NCBI GenBank assembly: GCA_903925195.1
Contig: CAIYEO010000035.1
Span: 1-34,345 of the forward strand
Direction of reading: 5' to 3'
DNA from: an uncultured Candidatus Saccharibacteria bacterium
Lineage (GTDB): Bacteria; Patescibacteria; Saccharimonadia; Saccharimonadales; UBA4665
Length of the DNA stretch: 34,345 nt
Both the position numbers and the translations under genes were made by a program. How positions within the stretch are numbered: position 1 is the first letter of the stretch; each line of letters starts with the position of its first letter. The notes beneath the pieces are model-generated. The model was given only the letters and a program-made list of their open reading frames with translations. It ran no database searches and was not told the origin of the DNA. Below, piece after piece: positions 1 to 6,163 of this stretch.

Positions 1-379
1 AAAAAATAATTGATAAATTAATATAATTAATTGTTCGTTGTAAATACTAATTGAGAATTTTGGCCTACGTATAATAAAAATTTATTATACTCAAATAATC
101 ATTAATATAATTTGAATCGTCTACATTATTATTATTAGTGAATTAAATCGATTATAAAAAATAATTGAAATATATAAATTTATTAAAATATGACAATTCA
201 ATTAGCAAAACATAGAAACACATATATATCCCTACTTTCCATAATTTTTATATGTTTATATAAACAAATATAGTAAAAAATATTTGCAATGGCATTCATT
301 AACGAAAACCAATTGCAGATATTTCACTCAGCTAGGTTAAAGTTATGCACAGCTTTATTTAATTTATGCTTAAATAGTG
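1..379. other. AT-rich intergenic stretch
   Basis: No convincing coding frame was found. The first 290 bases are extremely AT-rich with many short A/T runs. A perfect match to the DnaA box consensus TTATNCACA (TTATGCACA) lies at 343-351, but I see no cluster of such boxes, so an origin is not supported. The upstream neighbour lies outside the window. Confidence 0.5.
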
Positions 380-407
380 TTGACAGGTCAATACCCTATT
401 TTATAAG
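380..407 (+). promoter_or_regulatory. Promoter of a short leader or sRNA transcript
   Basis: A consensus -35 TTGACA (380-385) is followed after 16 bp by TATAAG (402-407). Transcription would start near 414 and run into the hairpin at 459-485 and the terminator at 535-566. Confidence 0.5.
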
Positions 408-413
408 ATAGTG

Positions 414-566
414 ATGGTGCTTGAATAAATAAAGTACTCAAAACAAAAAAGACATCGCAACAACGGCTTCTCGCAAGCCGTTGTTCCATAAAATAAACAC
501 ATCAAAATCCTAAAAGTTAAAACCAACACTAGGCAAACGACTCAAATTAATTTGGGTCGTTTTGTT
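414..566 (+). ncRNA. Candidate small RNA or infC-operon leader
   Basis: This span is bounded by a TTGACA/TATAAG promoter upstream and an intrinsic terminator downstream. It contains a perfect 11-bp hairpin (459-469 with 475-485, loop CTCGC) and no substantial ORF. It lies directly upstream of infC-rpmI-rplT, where Firmicutes carry an L20-binding attenuator leader, so an autoregulatory leader is one possibility and an independent sRNA is another. infC has its own promoter downstream of the terminator, which favours the independent RNA. No family match was recognised. Confidence 0.4.
535..566 (+). terminator. Intrinsic terminator upstream of infC
   Basis: A 12-bp stem (AAACGACTCAAA with TTTGGGTCGTTT, one T-G pair) closes a TTAA loop and is followed by TTGTTTATAT. 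It ends the short upstream transcript before the infC promoter. Confidence 0.65.
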
Positions 567-584
567 TATATATGATAATTTGTA

Positions 585-613
585 TTGCCCTACTAGTCCC
601 TATCTGTTATAAT
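585..613 (+). promoter_or_regulatory. infC-rpmI-rplT promoter
   Basis: TTGCCC (585-590) is followed by a 17-bp spacer and a perfect TATAAT (608-613) preceded by TG (extended -10, TGTTATAAT). The start site would be near 620, about 35 nt before infC. Confidence 0.7.
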
Positions 614-652
614 CTGAATCAATAATTATTAAGTTAATTCATTAAAGGAGTC

Positions 653-1189
653 TTGTATATCAGCAAACACACTCGTCTGAATCAATCGATCCGGGCATCA
701 CAATTAAGAGTTATTGATCAAGATGGTAATCAGCTAGGTATTTTTTCGAGACAGGAAGCATTAGATCTTGCAGAAGAAAAAGAACTTGATCTAGTTGAAA
801 TATCTCCAGAAGCGAATCCACCTGTTGCAAAGATTATCGATTGGGGCAAGTTTAACTATCAAAAGACTAAACAGAACCAAAAGACTAAGCGCAATACTAA
901 GGTAGTCGAGATGAAAGAAATGAGATTTGGTCTCAAAATCAGCGATCACGACATGGAAGTTAAGCTCAATAAGGTGAGAAAATTTCTAGAAGCTGGACAC
1001 AAAGCCAAACTAACTATAGTTTATAGAGGCCGAGAACTAGCTCACAAGGACATAGGATTCACCCTAGCGAGTAAAATGATAGCAATACTAGGAGATACCA
1101 TTATTATTGATCAACAGCCTCAATTCGCTGGTAAACAACTCAATTTCGTAATAAGGAGCAACAACAATGCCAAAGTTAAAAACCCATAG
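653..1189 (+). CDS. infC: Translation initiation factor IF-3
   Basis: IF-3 binds the 30S subunit, prevents premature 50S joining and proofreads initiator tRNA and start codon. The N-domain (QLGIFSRQEALDLAEEKELDLVEISP, split here as QLGIFSRQEALDLA and DLVEISP) and the C-domain (KEMRFGLKISDHDMEVKL, then YRGRELAHKDIG) match the family over about 178 residues. The start is unusual. No ATG is available: a TTG at 653 sits only 2 nt after the Shine-Dalgarno AAAGGAG (644-650), while an in-frame ATC at 659 sits 8 nt after it, the ideal distance. A rare AUN start is the hallmark of IF-3 autoregulation in other bacteria. The stop lies 23 nt inside rpmI. Confidence 0.95.
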   Translation: MYISKHTRLNQSIRASQLRVIDQDGNQLGIFSRQEALDLAEEKELDLVEISPEANPPVAKIIDWGKFNYQKTKQNQKTKRNTKVVEMKEMRFGLKISDHDMEVKLNKVRKFLEAGHKAKLTIVYRGRELAHKDIGFTLASKMIAILGDTIIIDQQPQFAGKQLNFVIRSNNNAKVKNP

Positions 1190-1361
1190 TGGAACTAAAG
1201 ATAGAGTAAAGATTTCCAAAAATGGAAAAGTACGTACTCGAAGAATTAACAGCAACCACTTCATGCAAAAGAAATCAGGCGCTGCTAAGAGAAAGATCTC
1301 TAGCCTACAGACAGCAAATGATACTAATAGTAAAATGATTAAGACCAAATTAGGAGTATAA
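1167..1361 (+). CDS. rpmI: 50S ribosomal protein L35 (bL35)
   Basis: This small basic 64-residue protein of the large subunit begins MPKLKTHSGTKDRVKIS and contains NSNHFMQKKSGAAKRK, as expected for bL35. The ATG follows a good Shine-Dalgarno (AAGGAG, 1153-1158, spacing 8) that lies inside infC. The coding region overlaps the infC 3' end by 23 nt, so translational coupling is likely. infC-rpmI-rplT is the classical conserved operon order. Confidence 0.95.
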   Translation: MPKLKTHSGTKDRVKISKNGKVRTRRINSNHFMQKKSGAAKRKISSLQTANDTNSKMIKTKLGV

Positions 1362-1365
1362 GAAG

Positions 1366-1716
1366 ATGAGAGTAAAACGAGGAGTCACAACTCACCACAG
1401 ACATCAGAAGATTAGAAAAGCTACTAAAGGAATGACACATTCCAATAGAGCGAGTATTAGACGTGGGAAACAAGCAATAACTAAATCCCTACAAAATGCT
1501 ACTAGAGATAGAAAAAACCGCAAAAGAAGCTTTAGGCAACTATGGAACACTAGAATTAATGCTGCTGCCAGACTAAATGGTACAACTTATAGTAAATTCA
1601 TTAATGCCCTAAAAAAGGCACACATAGAAATTGATCGCAAAATATTAAGCGAACTAGCGGTTAACGAACCTTTAGTAATAAAAAATATTATAGAAACAGC
1701 AAATAAAGCTAAATAA
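1366..1716 (+). CDS. rplT: 50S ribosomal protein L20 (bL20)
   Basis: This early-assembly 23S rRNA-binding protein has 116 residues, the usual length. It starts MRVKRGVTTHHRHQKI and carries the conserved RDRKNRKRSFRQLW and INAAARLNGTTYSKFI blocks. It is strongly basic at the N-terminus, which is the extended RNA-binding tail of the family. The start is 4 nt after the rpmI stop, so it is the last gene of the operon. In Firmicutes, L20 represses this operon. Whether it does so here depends on the upstream leader. Confidence 0.96.
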   Translation: MRVKRGVTTHHRHQKIRKATKGMTHSNRASIRRGKQAITKSLQNATRDRKNRKRSFRQLWNTRINAAARLNGTTYSKFINALKKAHIEIDRKILSELAVNEPLVIKNIIETANKAK

Positions 1717-1748
1717 AAAAAGCTCTAGCTATAGAGCTCATTTTATTT
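1713..1748. terminator. Bidirectional terminator between rplT and rnpB
   Basis: The stem AGCTCTA (1721-1727) pairs with TAGAGCT (1732-1738). Reading + it is followed by CATTTTATTT. Reading - it is followed by an uninterrupted run of seven T. It therefore can end rplT and, more strongly, rnpB. Confidence 0.75.
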
Positions 1749-2098
1749 AACCAGATTATCCATAAGCCGGGTTCTGTTTTATCTAGTCATCTATCTAGTT
1801 TGAATGTTGCCATCCAAATCGAGCGGATAATGATGAATAATGGCGGGTACCAGCCAAAATGGCAGAATTCATCTCCTTGCAGCAGGCAGGGTTTACCATC
1901 TCTATCTGTCACCAGACAGAGAAACGGTTTTTTACTTCCGCACTTTTCACCCTTACCTAATTGCTTAGGCGGTATTGTCTCTGTGGCACTTTCCCTAAGG
2001 TTACCCTCGGTTGCCGTTAACAACTGCCTTTCCCTATGCTGCCCGGACTTTCCTCTTATATAGTAATATACAAGCGACTAGTCAATAATCTGGTTAAA
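1746..2098 (-). ncRNA. rnpB: RNase P RNA
   Basis: This is the catalytic RNA that removes 5' leaders from pre-tRNAs. On the - strand the 5' part contains GAGGAAAGTCCGGGCA (near 2040-2056) and the 3' part contains ACAGAACCCGGCTTA (near 1764-1780), both universal rnpB signatures. The ends pair perfectly over 14 bp as helix P1 (1746-1759 with 2085-2098), which fixes a length of about 353 nt. Long open frames on both strands here are by-products of the structured RNA and not genes. Confidence 0.93.
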
Positions 2099-2101
2099 TA
2101 A

Positions 2102-2110
2102 ATTATAGCA
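2102..2110 (-). promoter_or_regulatory. rnpB extended -10 promoter
   Basis: TGCTATAAT on the - strand (TATAAT at 2102-2107) places the transcription start near 2095, exactly at the 5' end of the rnpB P1 helix. No good -35 is visible, which fits an extended -10 promoter. Confidence 0.6.
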
Positions 2111-2121
2111 TAATTATATTA

Positions 2122-2799
2122 TTATGCTAGTGCCTTATCTAGAGCTATGTTCACTTCTGTATCTGCTAACTTGTTTAATTCTCTAGGAATATGCGTAAAA
2201 GTTTTTTCATCAACTTTCTCTAAAAGATCCTTAATATCATTATAAATTTTTAATAAATCCTGGTTTTTTATTTTAAAAGTACCCTTCATCTGATTAATAA
2301 TGAGAAGACTATCCATAAAAATAACTAACTTTTTTGGTTTATAGGTTAGGGCTTTTTCAATAGCAAATTTTAATGCTAGGTATTCAGCCTGATTATTGGT
2401 TGCAATGCCCAAATATACACCTTTATTAAAAATAACTTTCTCGTTCGAATTTTTGATGACAAATCCACTAGCAGAAGGACCTGGATTACCCCTAGAGCCA
2501 CCATCAGTATAAATCCTTAGCTCATCTTCGCTAGTACTGCTAGTAGTTACATCCTTGTTAATATAATTCTGATAGATAGCTTCAATATCATCAGCCAGTT
2601 CCCTGTCCTTTGGAGTAATTGAATTATCTTGATCGTGGGTTGATAGCCAAAATTCAACAATATTCCATTCATTAGTCCATTTTGGATGGTGATTCAGTTT
2701 TTTTGCTACCTTTGAGACTTCTCCCATGAATTCAAATGCTTCATCAAAGTCTTTGAATGTAAATTTTGCATGAAGTGAGTTATTGATTTGATTCCACAT
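2122..2799 (-). CDS. Pterin-4a-carbinolamine dehydratase-like / RNase HI fusion
   Basis: Two domains lie in one 225-residue frame. Residues 1-80 match the pterin-4a-carbinolamine dehydratase (DCoH/PhhB) family, with FKDFDEAFEFM, the active-site HHP at 37-39, W41 and LSTHD at 53-57; about 20 N-terminal residues usual for the family are absent. After a Ser/Thr-rich linker, residues 93-225 form an RNase HI with YTDGGSRGNPGP, NNQAEYLAL, the FMDS aspartate and a terminal NKLAD, so the D-E-D-D metal site appears intact. RNase HI removes RNA from RNA:DNA hybrids. The role of a pterin dehydratase domain here is unclear, since such reduced genomes are not expected to hydroxylate phenylalanine. The gene lies downstream of tRNA-Pro. 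Confidence 0.85.
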   Translation of the reverse strand: MWNQINNSLHAKFTFKDFDEAFEFMGEVSKVAKKLNHHPKWTNEWNIVEFWLSTHDQDNSITPKDRELADDIEAIYQNYINKDVTTSSTSEDELRIYTDGGSRGNPGPSASGFVIKNSNEKVIFNKGVYLGIATNNQAEYLALKFAIEKALTYKPKKLVIFMDSLLIINQMKGTFKIKNQDLLKIYNDIKDLLEKVDEKTFTHIPRELNKLADTEVNIALDKALA

Positions 2800-2825
2800 G
2801 TTTTTTCTTTCTATTATTAGTTAAC

Positions 2826-2902
2826 TGGTCGGGATGGCCGGACTTGAACCGGCGACCTCACGGCCCCCAGCCGTGCGCGCTAGCCAACTGCGCCACACCC
2901 CG
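2826..2902 (-). tRNA. tRNA-Pro(GGG)
   Basis: A full cloverleaf is visible on the - strand: acceptor CGGGGTG with CATCCCG, anticodon arm CACGG-CTGGGGG-CCGTG giving anticodon GGG, and T-arm GTTCAAGTC. The 3' CCA is encoded (2826-2828). It begins about 11 nt after the 6S-like RNA and probably shares its transcript. Confidence 0.95.
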
Positions 2903-2913
2903 GTATACATAAC

Positions 2914-3046
2914 GGCTGAGAAGCCCGAAATGATTAACCTGTAAGAAAACAGGTGGGTGTCCTCAACAGTTAACCACGGCTAACTGCAATATTAGACTCC
3001 CTTACATATGTTATTCAGATAATCATATGCTCGGTACTTCTCTGCC
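2914..3046 (-). ncRNA. Structured RNA resembling 6S RNA
   Basis: On the - strand, a closing stem (GGCAGAGAAG..CCGA with TCGG..CTTCTCAGCC) encloses three hairpins. These are CATATG...CATATG; an arm GGGAGTC/GACACCC topped by CAGTTA...TAACTG; and ACCTG...CAGGT. The order of closing stem, 5' bubble hairpin, terminal arm, GACACCCACCT and a small 3' hairpin matches my recollection of bacterial 6S RNA, which binds RNA polymerase in the central bubble. At about 133 nt it is shorter than the usual 160-200. The upstream promoter would start transcription at the stem. The identification is tentative. Confidence 0.5.
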
Positions 3047-3053
3047 TTTATTT

Positions 3054-3082
3054 ATTATAAAGATAAGAGTCCTATCAACCAA
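3054..3082 (-). promoter_or_regulatory. Promoter of the 6S-like RNA and tRNA-Pro
   Basis: On the - strand, TTGGTT (3077-3082) is followed after 17 bp by a perfect TATAAT (3054-3059). It overlaps the stop region of the M50 gene and would start transcription at about 3047, at the first base pair of the RNA closing stem. Confidence 0.6.
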
Positions 3083-3701
3083 GCAATAATTTAGATAAAG
3101 AATTATTTATCAGCGTGATTACTGGATATAAGAATTGCATAAATAACAAAAATATAACCAATATAGATATAAATCCAAATGATTCAATTTGTCTCATGAT
3201 TTTCTGTAATGGCTCAGGCGCAAATGCATATAAAACTCTTGAACCATCTAGTGGAGGTATTGGAATTAAATTAAAGATAAAGAAAAGAATATTAATATCT
3301 ACGAATAATAGTAATGAATCGCTCATAAAAATAGATCCAGATCCAAATATACGAAAAAGTATTGAACCAATTATTGCTAATAATAAGTTAGTTAATGGTC
3401 CAGAAAGCCCTACCAACGCTACACCAAACTCACCAAAACGAACTCTATCTGGATTGAAAGGTACAGGTCGAGCGATAAAAATTGGAGGCACATGAATTAA
3501 TATCAAAACTAGTGGTAGCAATATAGTTGTATATAAGTCTACATGTTTTAAAGGGTTAAGTGTTAGTCTTCCCTCCTCTTTTGCTGTGGAGTCACCAAGC
3601 CAGTGTGATGTAAATGCGTGCATAGCCTCATGAAAACCCATAGATATTAGTATAGATACTATTACTGCAACAATCTGCAAGGCAGTTAAATTATTAAACA
3701 T
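3075..3701 (-). CDS. M50 family (site-2 protease-like) membrane metalloprotease
   Basis: This intramembrane zinc protease belongs to the M50B group, whose members cleave membrane-anchored substrates. The zinc motif HEAMH is at residues 24-28 inside the first hydrophobic segment, and the third ligand motif NLIPIPPLDG lies near residue 145-154. Several hydrophobic segments cover the rest of the 208 residues, the usual length for the short, PDZ-less subfamily. The substrate is unknown. An extended -10 TGGTATAAT lies 6 nt before the ATG and no Shine-Dalgarno is seen, so the mRNA is probably leaderless. Confidence 0.88.
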   Translation of the reverse strand: MFNNLTALQIVAVIVSILISMGFHEAMHAFTSHWLGDSTAKEEGRLTLNPLKHVDLYTTILLPLVLILIHVPPIFIARPVPFNPDRVRFGEFGVALVGLSGPLTNLLLAIIGSILFRIFGSGSIFMSDSLLLFVDINILFFIFNLIPIPPLDGSRVLYAFAPEPLQKIMRQIESFGFISILVIFLLFMQFLYPVITLINNSLSKLLLG

Positions 3702-3707
3702 TCTTAC

Positions 3708-3716
3708 ATTATACCA
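3708..3716 (-). promoter_or_regulatory. Extended -10 promoter at the M50 gene
   Basis: TGGTATAAT ends 6 nt before the ATG at 3701. Transcription should start at or within a base or two of the start codon. Confidence 0.6.
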
Positions 3717-3750
3717 ATTATTCTTAAGTTTTATTAGAAACTGATTAATA

Positions 3751-3779
3751 TTGACGAAACAGGTAAAACAAGATAAAAT
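3751..3779 (+). promoter_or_regulatory. rpmB promoter
   Basis: TTGACG (3751-3756), a 17-bp spacer and TAAAAT (3774-3779). The start site near 3786 leaves a leader of about 24 nt containing AAGGA before the ATG. Confidence 0.7.
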
Positions 3780-3809
3780 AATATCTTAATTGTCTATTAA
3801 GGAAATTTT

Positions 3810-3998
3810 ATGAACATATGCGATATTACTGGTAAAGGAAAACAATTTGGCAACAACGTCAGTTTTTCTATGCGCCACACAAAAAAGACTTGGAAGCCTA
3901 ACCTACAGACAAAAACAGTAGTGATAGACGGCAAGAAGATGAAACTAAAGATTTCAACTCAAGCTATAAGAACTCTTAAGAAAAAGAATCTAATCTAA
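3810..3998 (+). CDS. rpmB: 50S ribosomal protein L28 (bL28)
   Basis: A 62-residue large-subunit protein beginning MNICDITGKGKQFGNNVSFS, with RHTKKTWKPNLQ and a C-terminal ISTQAIRTLKKKNL, all typical of bL28. Only one cysteine (C4) remains of the CxxC pairs found in zinc-binding versions, so this is a zinc-independent (C-minus) form. It has its own promoter and an AAGGA Shine-Dalgarno. The stop codon lies inside the downstream terminator hairpin. Confidence 0.94.
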   Translation: MNICDITGKGKQFGNNVSFSMRHTKKTWKPNLQTKTVVIDGKKMKLKISTQAIRTLKKKNLI

Positions 3999-4018
3999 TA
4001 GATTAGTTAGTTTTTTCT
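3990..4018 (+). terminator. rpmB terminator
   Basis: CTAATCT (3990-3996) pairs with AGATTAG (4000-4006) across a 3-nt loop and is followed by TTAGTTTTTTCT. It overlaps the rpmB stop and the 3' end of the convergent metallo-beta-lactamase-fold gene. Confidence 0.65.
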
Positions 4019-4641
4019 AAAACTATTAGTTTCCTACCTTCAGTGAGATCTGCAGATTTAAGCTTCAGCTTAGAAATAGTCTCGCTTGGCTCCATCGAAA
4101 TATTTTTTAGTACATCTTCAAGACTATCCTGAGGGACTGGGTATTGAATAGTACTATCTGCATAATGAGTAGGTATAACAATCTTAGGTTCTATCAGCTT
4201 TATTAATTTTAAAGCACCTATTGAATCAACAGTGTAACCGTGCCCACCAACAGGTATAATAAGTACGTCTACCATACCAATTGCCTCTAATTGATTATCG
4301 GTAAGTTCAGGATATATGTGCCCTGTTACGATGATATTTAGATCACCCACTATCATCTTATAAATACTTGCCGTATGCTGCTTAGGCTCATCCATATGTG
4401 CTTGTGCCTCGATACCGTAAACGGAGACTCTCCCCACTTCATATTCGCCAGGGCTATCTATAACAATTCTAGCTGTTGAATTAGACTTATCTTCAGCAAG
4501 ATCGCTTGAAGTATAAAGACAGATATCAGTTGGTTTAGTTATAGACTTAAGGCCTAATGACTTTAAGTTATCATCGATTACGATCCTAACCTGCTTATAA
4601 GTAAGTGCTAGGCAGTTTGCTCCGTAGTATTGTAGTTCCAT
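4003..4641 (-). CDS. Metallo-beta-lactamase-fold protein with degenerate metal site
   Basis: The 212-residue protein has the layout of the UlaG-like/YycJ-like hydrolase group: an opening MELQYYGANC strand, the IDSPGEYEV segment, the IIVTGHIYPELTD and VDVLIIPVGGHGYTVD strands, and a late PTHYAD. The canonical HxHxDH metal motif is missing: the expected position reads CLYTSSDLAEDK. It may be catalytically dead or use a different site, and no substrate can be assigned. It starts 22 nt after the winged-helix gene, with AAGGA before its ATG, so the two form a small operon. Confidence 0.75.
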   Translation of the reverse strand: MELQYYGANCLALTYKQVRIVIDDNLKSLGLKSITKPTDICLYTSSDLAEDKSNSTARIVIDSPGEYEVGRVSVYGIEAQAHMDEPKQHTASIYKMIVGDLNIIVTGHIYPELTDNQLEAIGMVDVLIIPVGGHGYTVDSIGALKLIKLIEPKIVIPTHYADSTIQYPVPQDSLEDVLKNISMEPSETISKLKLKSADLTEGRKLIVLEKTN

Positions 4642-4663
4642 ATTTATATTCCTTATCTGTTAT

Positions 4664-5266
4664 TTAATTATCATTTAATAATAGCGCGCCATTTTTGTCT
4701 ATTAAGACTTGCTTCTTGGATTTTAGGATATTAGAAATAAATCTATCCTTCACCTGTTGTCTGTAATTATACTCATCTAAATCCATAACCACATACCTAA
4801 TGCCTTTGTTTTCCTTAGTCTCAAGCTCTATTATAAATTTTTCTAATTTATTTCTATTAACATCGCCTACAATCAATAAATCAATACCGCTAATCTCATC
4901 ATGAGTGAATTGTCCGGTATATATAGCTATCTCTACATTACCAAGTGACTTGAAATGACTAGACTCTTCTGTTTGACCCTCTCTAGATGCGATCTGGTCA
5001 GTTGCCAAAGTTTTGTTCGCAAAGATATTAGAAAGTGAATCATTATACTCAAATTTTTGATTTACTTCATAGAACAGTTTATTATTCTCATTTTTTGAAA
5101 TAATAATCCCTATACTTAGAAGATTAGCTAGCTCTCTTCTGACAGAATTAATCTGCTCATCTATTTTTCGAGTTATCTCTCTGACGTAAAAAGATCTATT
5201 AGGATTAGAGTAAAATAACTGAAGTAATTTTACTCGAGTCTTCGAACCAAACAATTGATCAATCAT
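4664..5266 (-). CDS. Winged-helix transcriptional regulator with a nucleotidyltransferase-like C-domain
   Basis: Residues 1-75 form a winged helix: an opening MIDQLFGSKTRVKLLQLF, then SFYVREITRKI, then SVRRELANLLSIGII and a wing region before YEVN. The C-terminal half contains IDLLIVGDVNRNKLEKFI and a YVVMDLDEYNYR segment, similar to the nucleotidyltransferase-like domains seen attached to such regulators, but I see no intact GS-DxD catalytic motif. It likely binds DNA and regulates nearby genes. An extended -10 (TGATACAAT) lies 6 nt before the ATG, implying a leaderless mRNA. Confidence 0.7.
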   Translation of the reverse strand: MIDQLFGSKTRVKLLQLFYSNPNRSFYVREITRKIDEQINSVRRELANLLSIGIIISKNENNKLFYEVNQKFEYNDSLSNIFANKTLATDQIASREGQTEESSHFKSLGNVEIAIYTGQFTHDEISGIDLLIVGDVNRNKLEKFIIELETKENKGIRYVVMDLDEYNYRQQVKDRFISNILKSKKQVLIDKNGALLLNDN

Positions 5267-5272
5267 ATTATT

Positions 5273-5281
5273 ATTGTATCA
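5273..5281 (-). promoter_or_regulatory. Extended -10 promoter of the winged-helix gene
   Basis: TGATACAAT (TACAAT at 5273-5278) ends 6 nt before the ATG. No Shine-Dalgarno is present. Confidence 0.55.
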
Positions 5282-5303
5282 GAGTGAGTGATATCTAAAT
5301 ACA

Positions 5304-6161
5304 CTATTTGTTCAAAAATGTTGTTATTAATTCAACTGCTTTGCTCTGTTCATCTATCCAGTGAATATTTTTATTCCTTTTGAACCATGTTCTTTGTCTC
5401 TTTGAATAACTTAATGTGTTGTATATTATTACTTTCATCAATTCTTCTCTAGTTATTTCCTCATCAAAATATGCTTTAAATTCTCTATATCCAATTGATT
5501 TCATTGGCTCAATGTCCCAACCATATTTTTTTGATAAAGCAGCAACTTCACCTTCCAAGCCCTCTTCCATCATCATATTTACTCTATTTATAATCCTAGA
5601 AGTTAGCTCTTCTTTGGGTATTTTTATACCAATAACCAAACAATTATCGATAAGTTTTCGTTCTTGCTGTTCTCCATTATTCCTAATAACACTCATAAGA
5701 TGTCTTTTATTAGTCTTATTGATTGGTAGATTAAGTCCTCTCTTCGATATAATATCCGTCAACTCTTCAACAGACAGATTCTTGAGATAATCATTTTCAG
5801 TTTCATTAATATTATTACTAAATTGATAGTCATAAATAACAGAATCGATATATAGCCCACTACCTCCTACTAAAAAAGGTATATTATCGTTGCTGATGAT
5901 ATGGTCAATCTCATTTTTGCACATTTTCTGAAAACTAGAAGCCGAAATCGGGTCATCTGGATCAGACACATTAACCAAATGATGCTTAATGCCATCCATC
6001 TCTTCTTTTTTTAACTTTGCGGTACCAATATCCATACCTTTATATAAAGTTCTTGAATCGCAACATATAATTTCACCAGAAAATTGCTTAGCTAATGATA
6101 TAGCTAGCTTGGATTTTCCGCTTGCGGTCTCACCCACAATCACTATTAGAGGTGGATTCAT
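5304..6161 (-). CDS. miaA: tRNA dimethylallyltransferase MiaA
   Basis: MiaA transfers a dimethylallyl group to N6 of A37 in tRNAs reading UNN codons. The P-loop GETASGKS lies at residues 10-17, and CCDSRTLYKGMDIGTAK and HHLVNVSDPDDPISASSF match the substrate region, followed by FLVGGSGLYIDSVIY. The C-terminal IGYREFKAYF and TLSYSKRQRTWFKRN segments are also typical. At 285 residues it is slightly short of the usual 300. Its ATG begins 2 nt after the thrS stop, so the two are translationally coupled. Confidence 0.93.
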   Translation of the reverse strand: MNPPLIVIVGETASGKSKLAISLAKQFSGEIICCDSRTLYKGMDIGTAKLKKEEMDGIKHHLVNVSDPDDPISASSFQKMCKNEIDHIISNDNIPFLVGGSGLYIDSVIYDYQFSNNINETENDYLKNLSVEELTDIISKRGLNLPINKTNKRHLMSVIRNNGEQQERKLIDNCLVIGIKIPKEELTSRIINRVNMMMEEGLEGEVAALSKKYGWDIEPMKSIGYREFKAYFDEEITREELMKVIIYNTLSYSKRQRTWFKRNKNIHWIDEQSKAVELITTFLNK

Positions 6162-6163
6162 TT

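Noticed and set aside
343..351. DnaA box-like TTATGCACA in an AT-rich intergenic region, suggesting an origin of replication
   Set aside because: A single 9-mer match is expected by chance in AT-rich DNA. There is no cluster, and no dnaA or dnaN nearby.
1787..2063. Open frames of 78 and 87 codons on both strands
   Set aside because: They lie entirely within RNase P RNA, whose signatures and P1 helix are unambiguous.
2911..3060. TPP riboswitch suggested by GGCTGAGAAGCCC followed by AACCTG on the + strand
   Set aside because: The rest of the thiamine element is absent, the downstream + strand has no thiamine gene, and the - strand promoter fits the structured RNA better.
3115..3495. 126-codon frame on the + strand opposite the M50 gene
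   Set aside because: It is antisense to a well-supported protease gene and has no family features.
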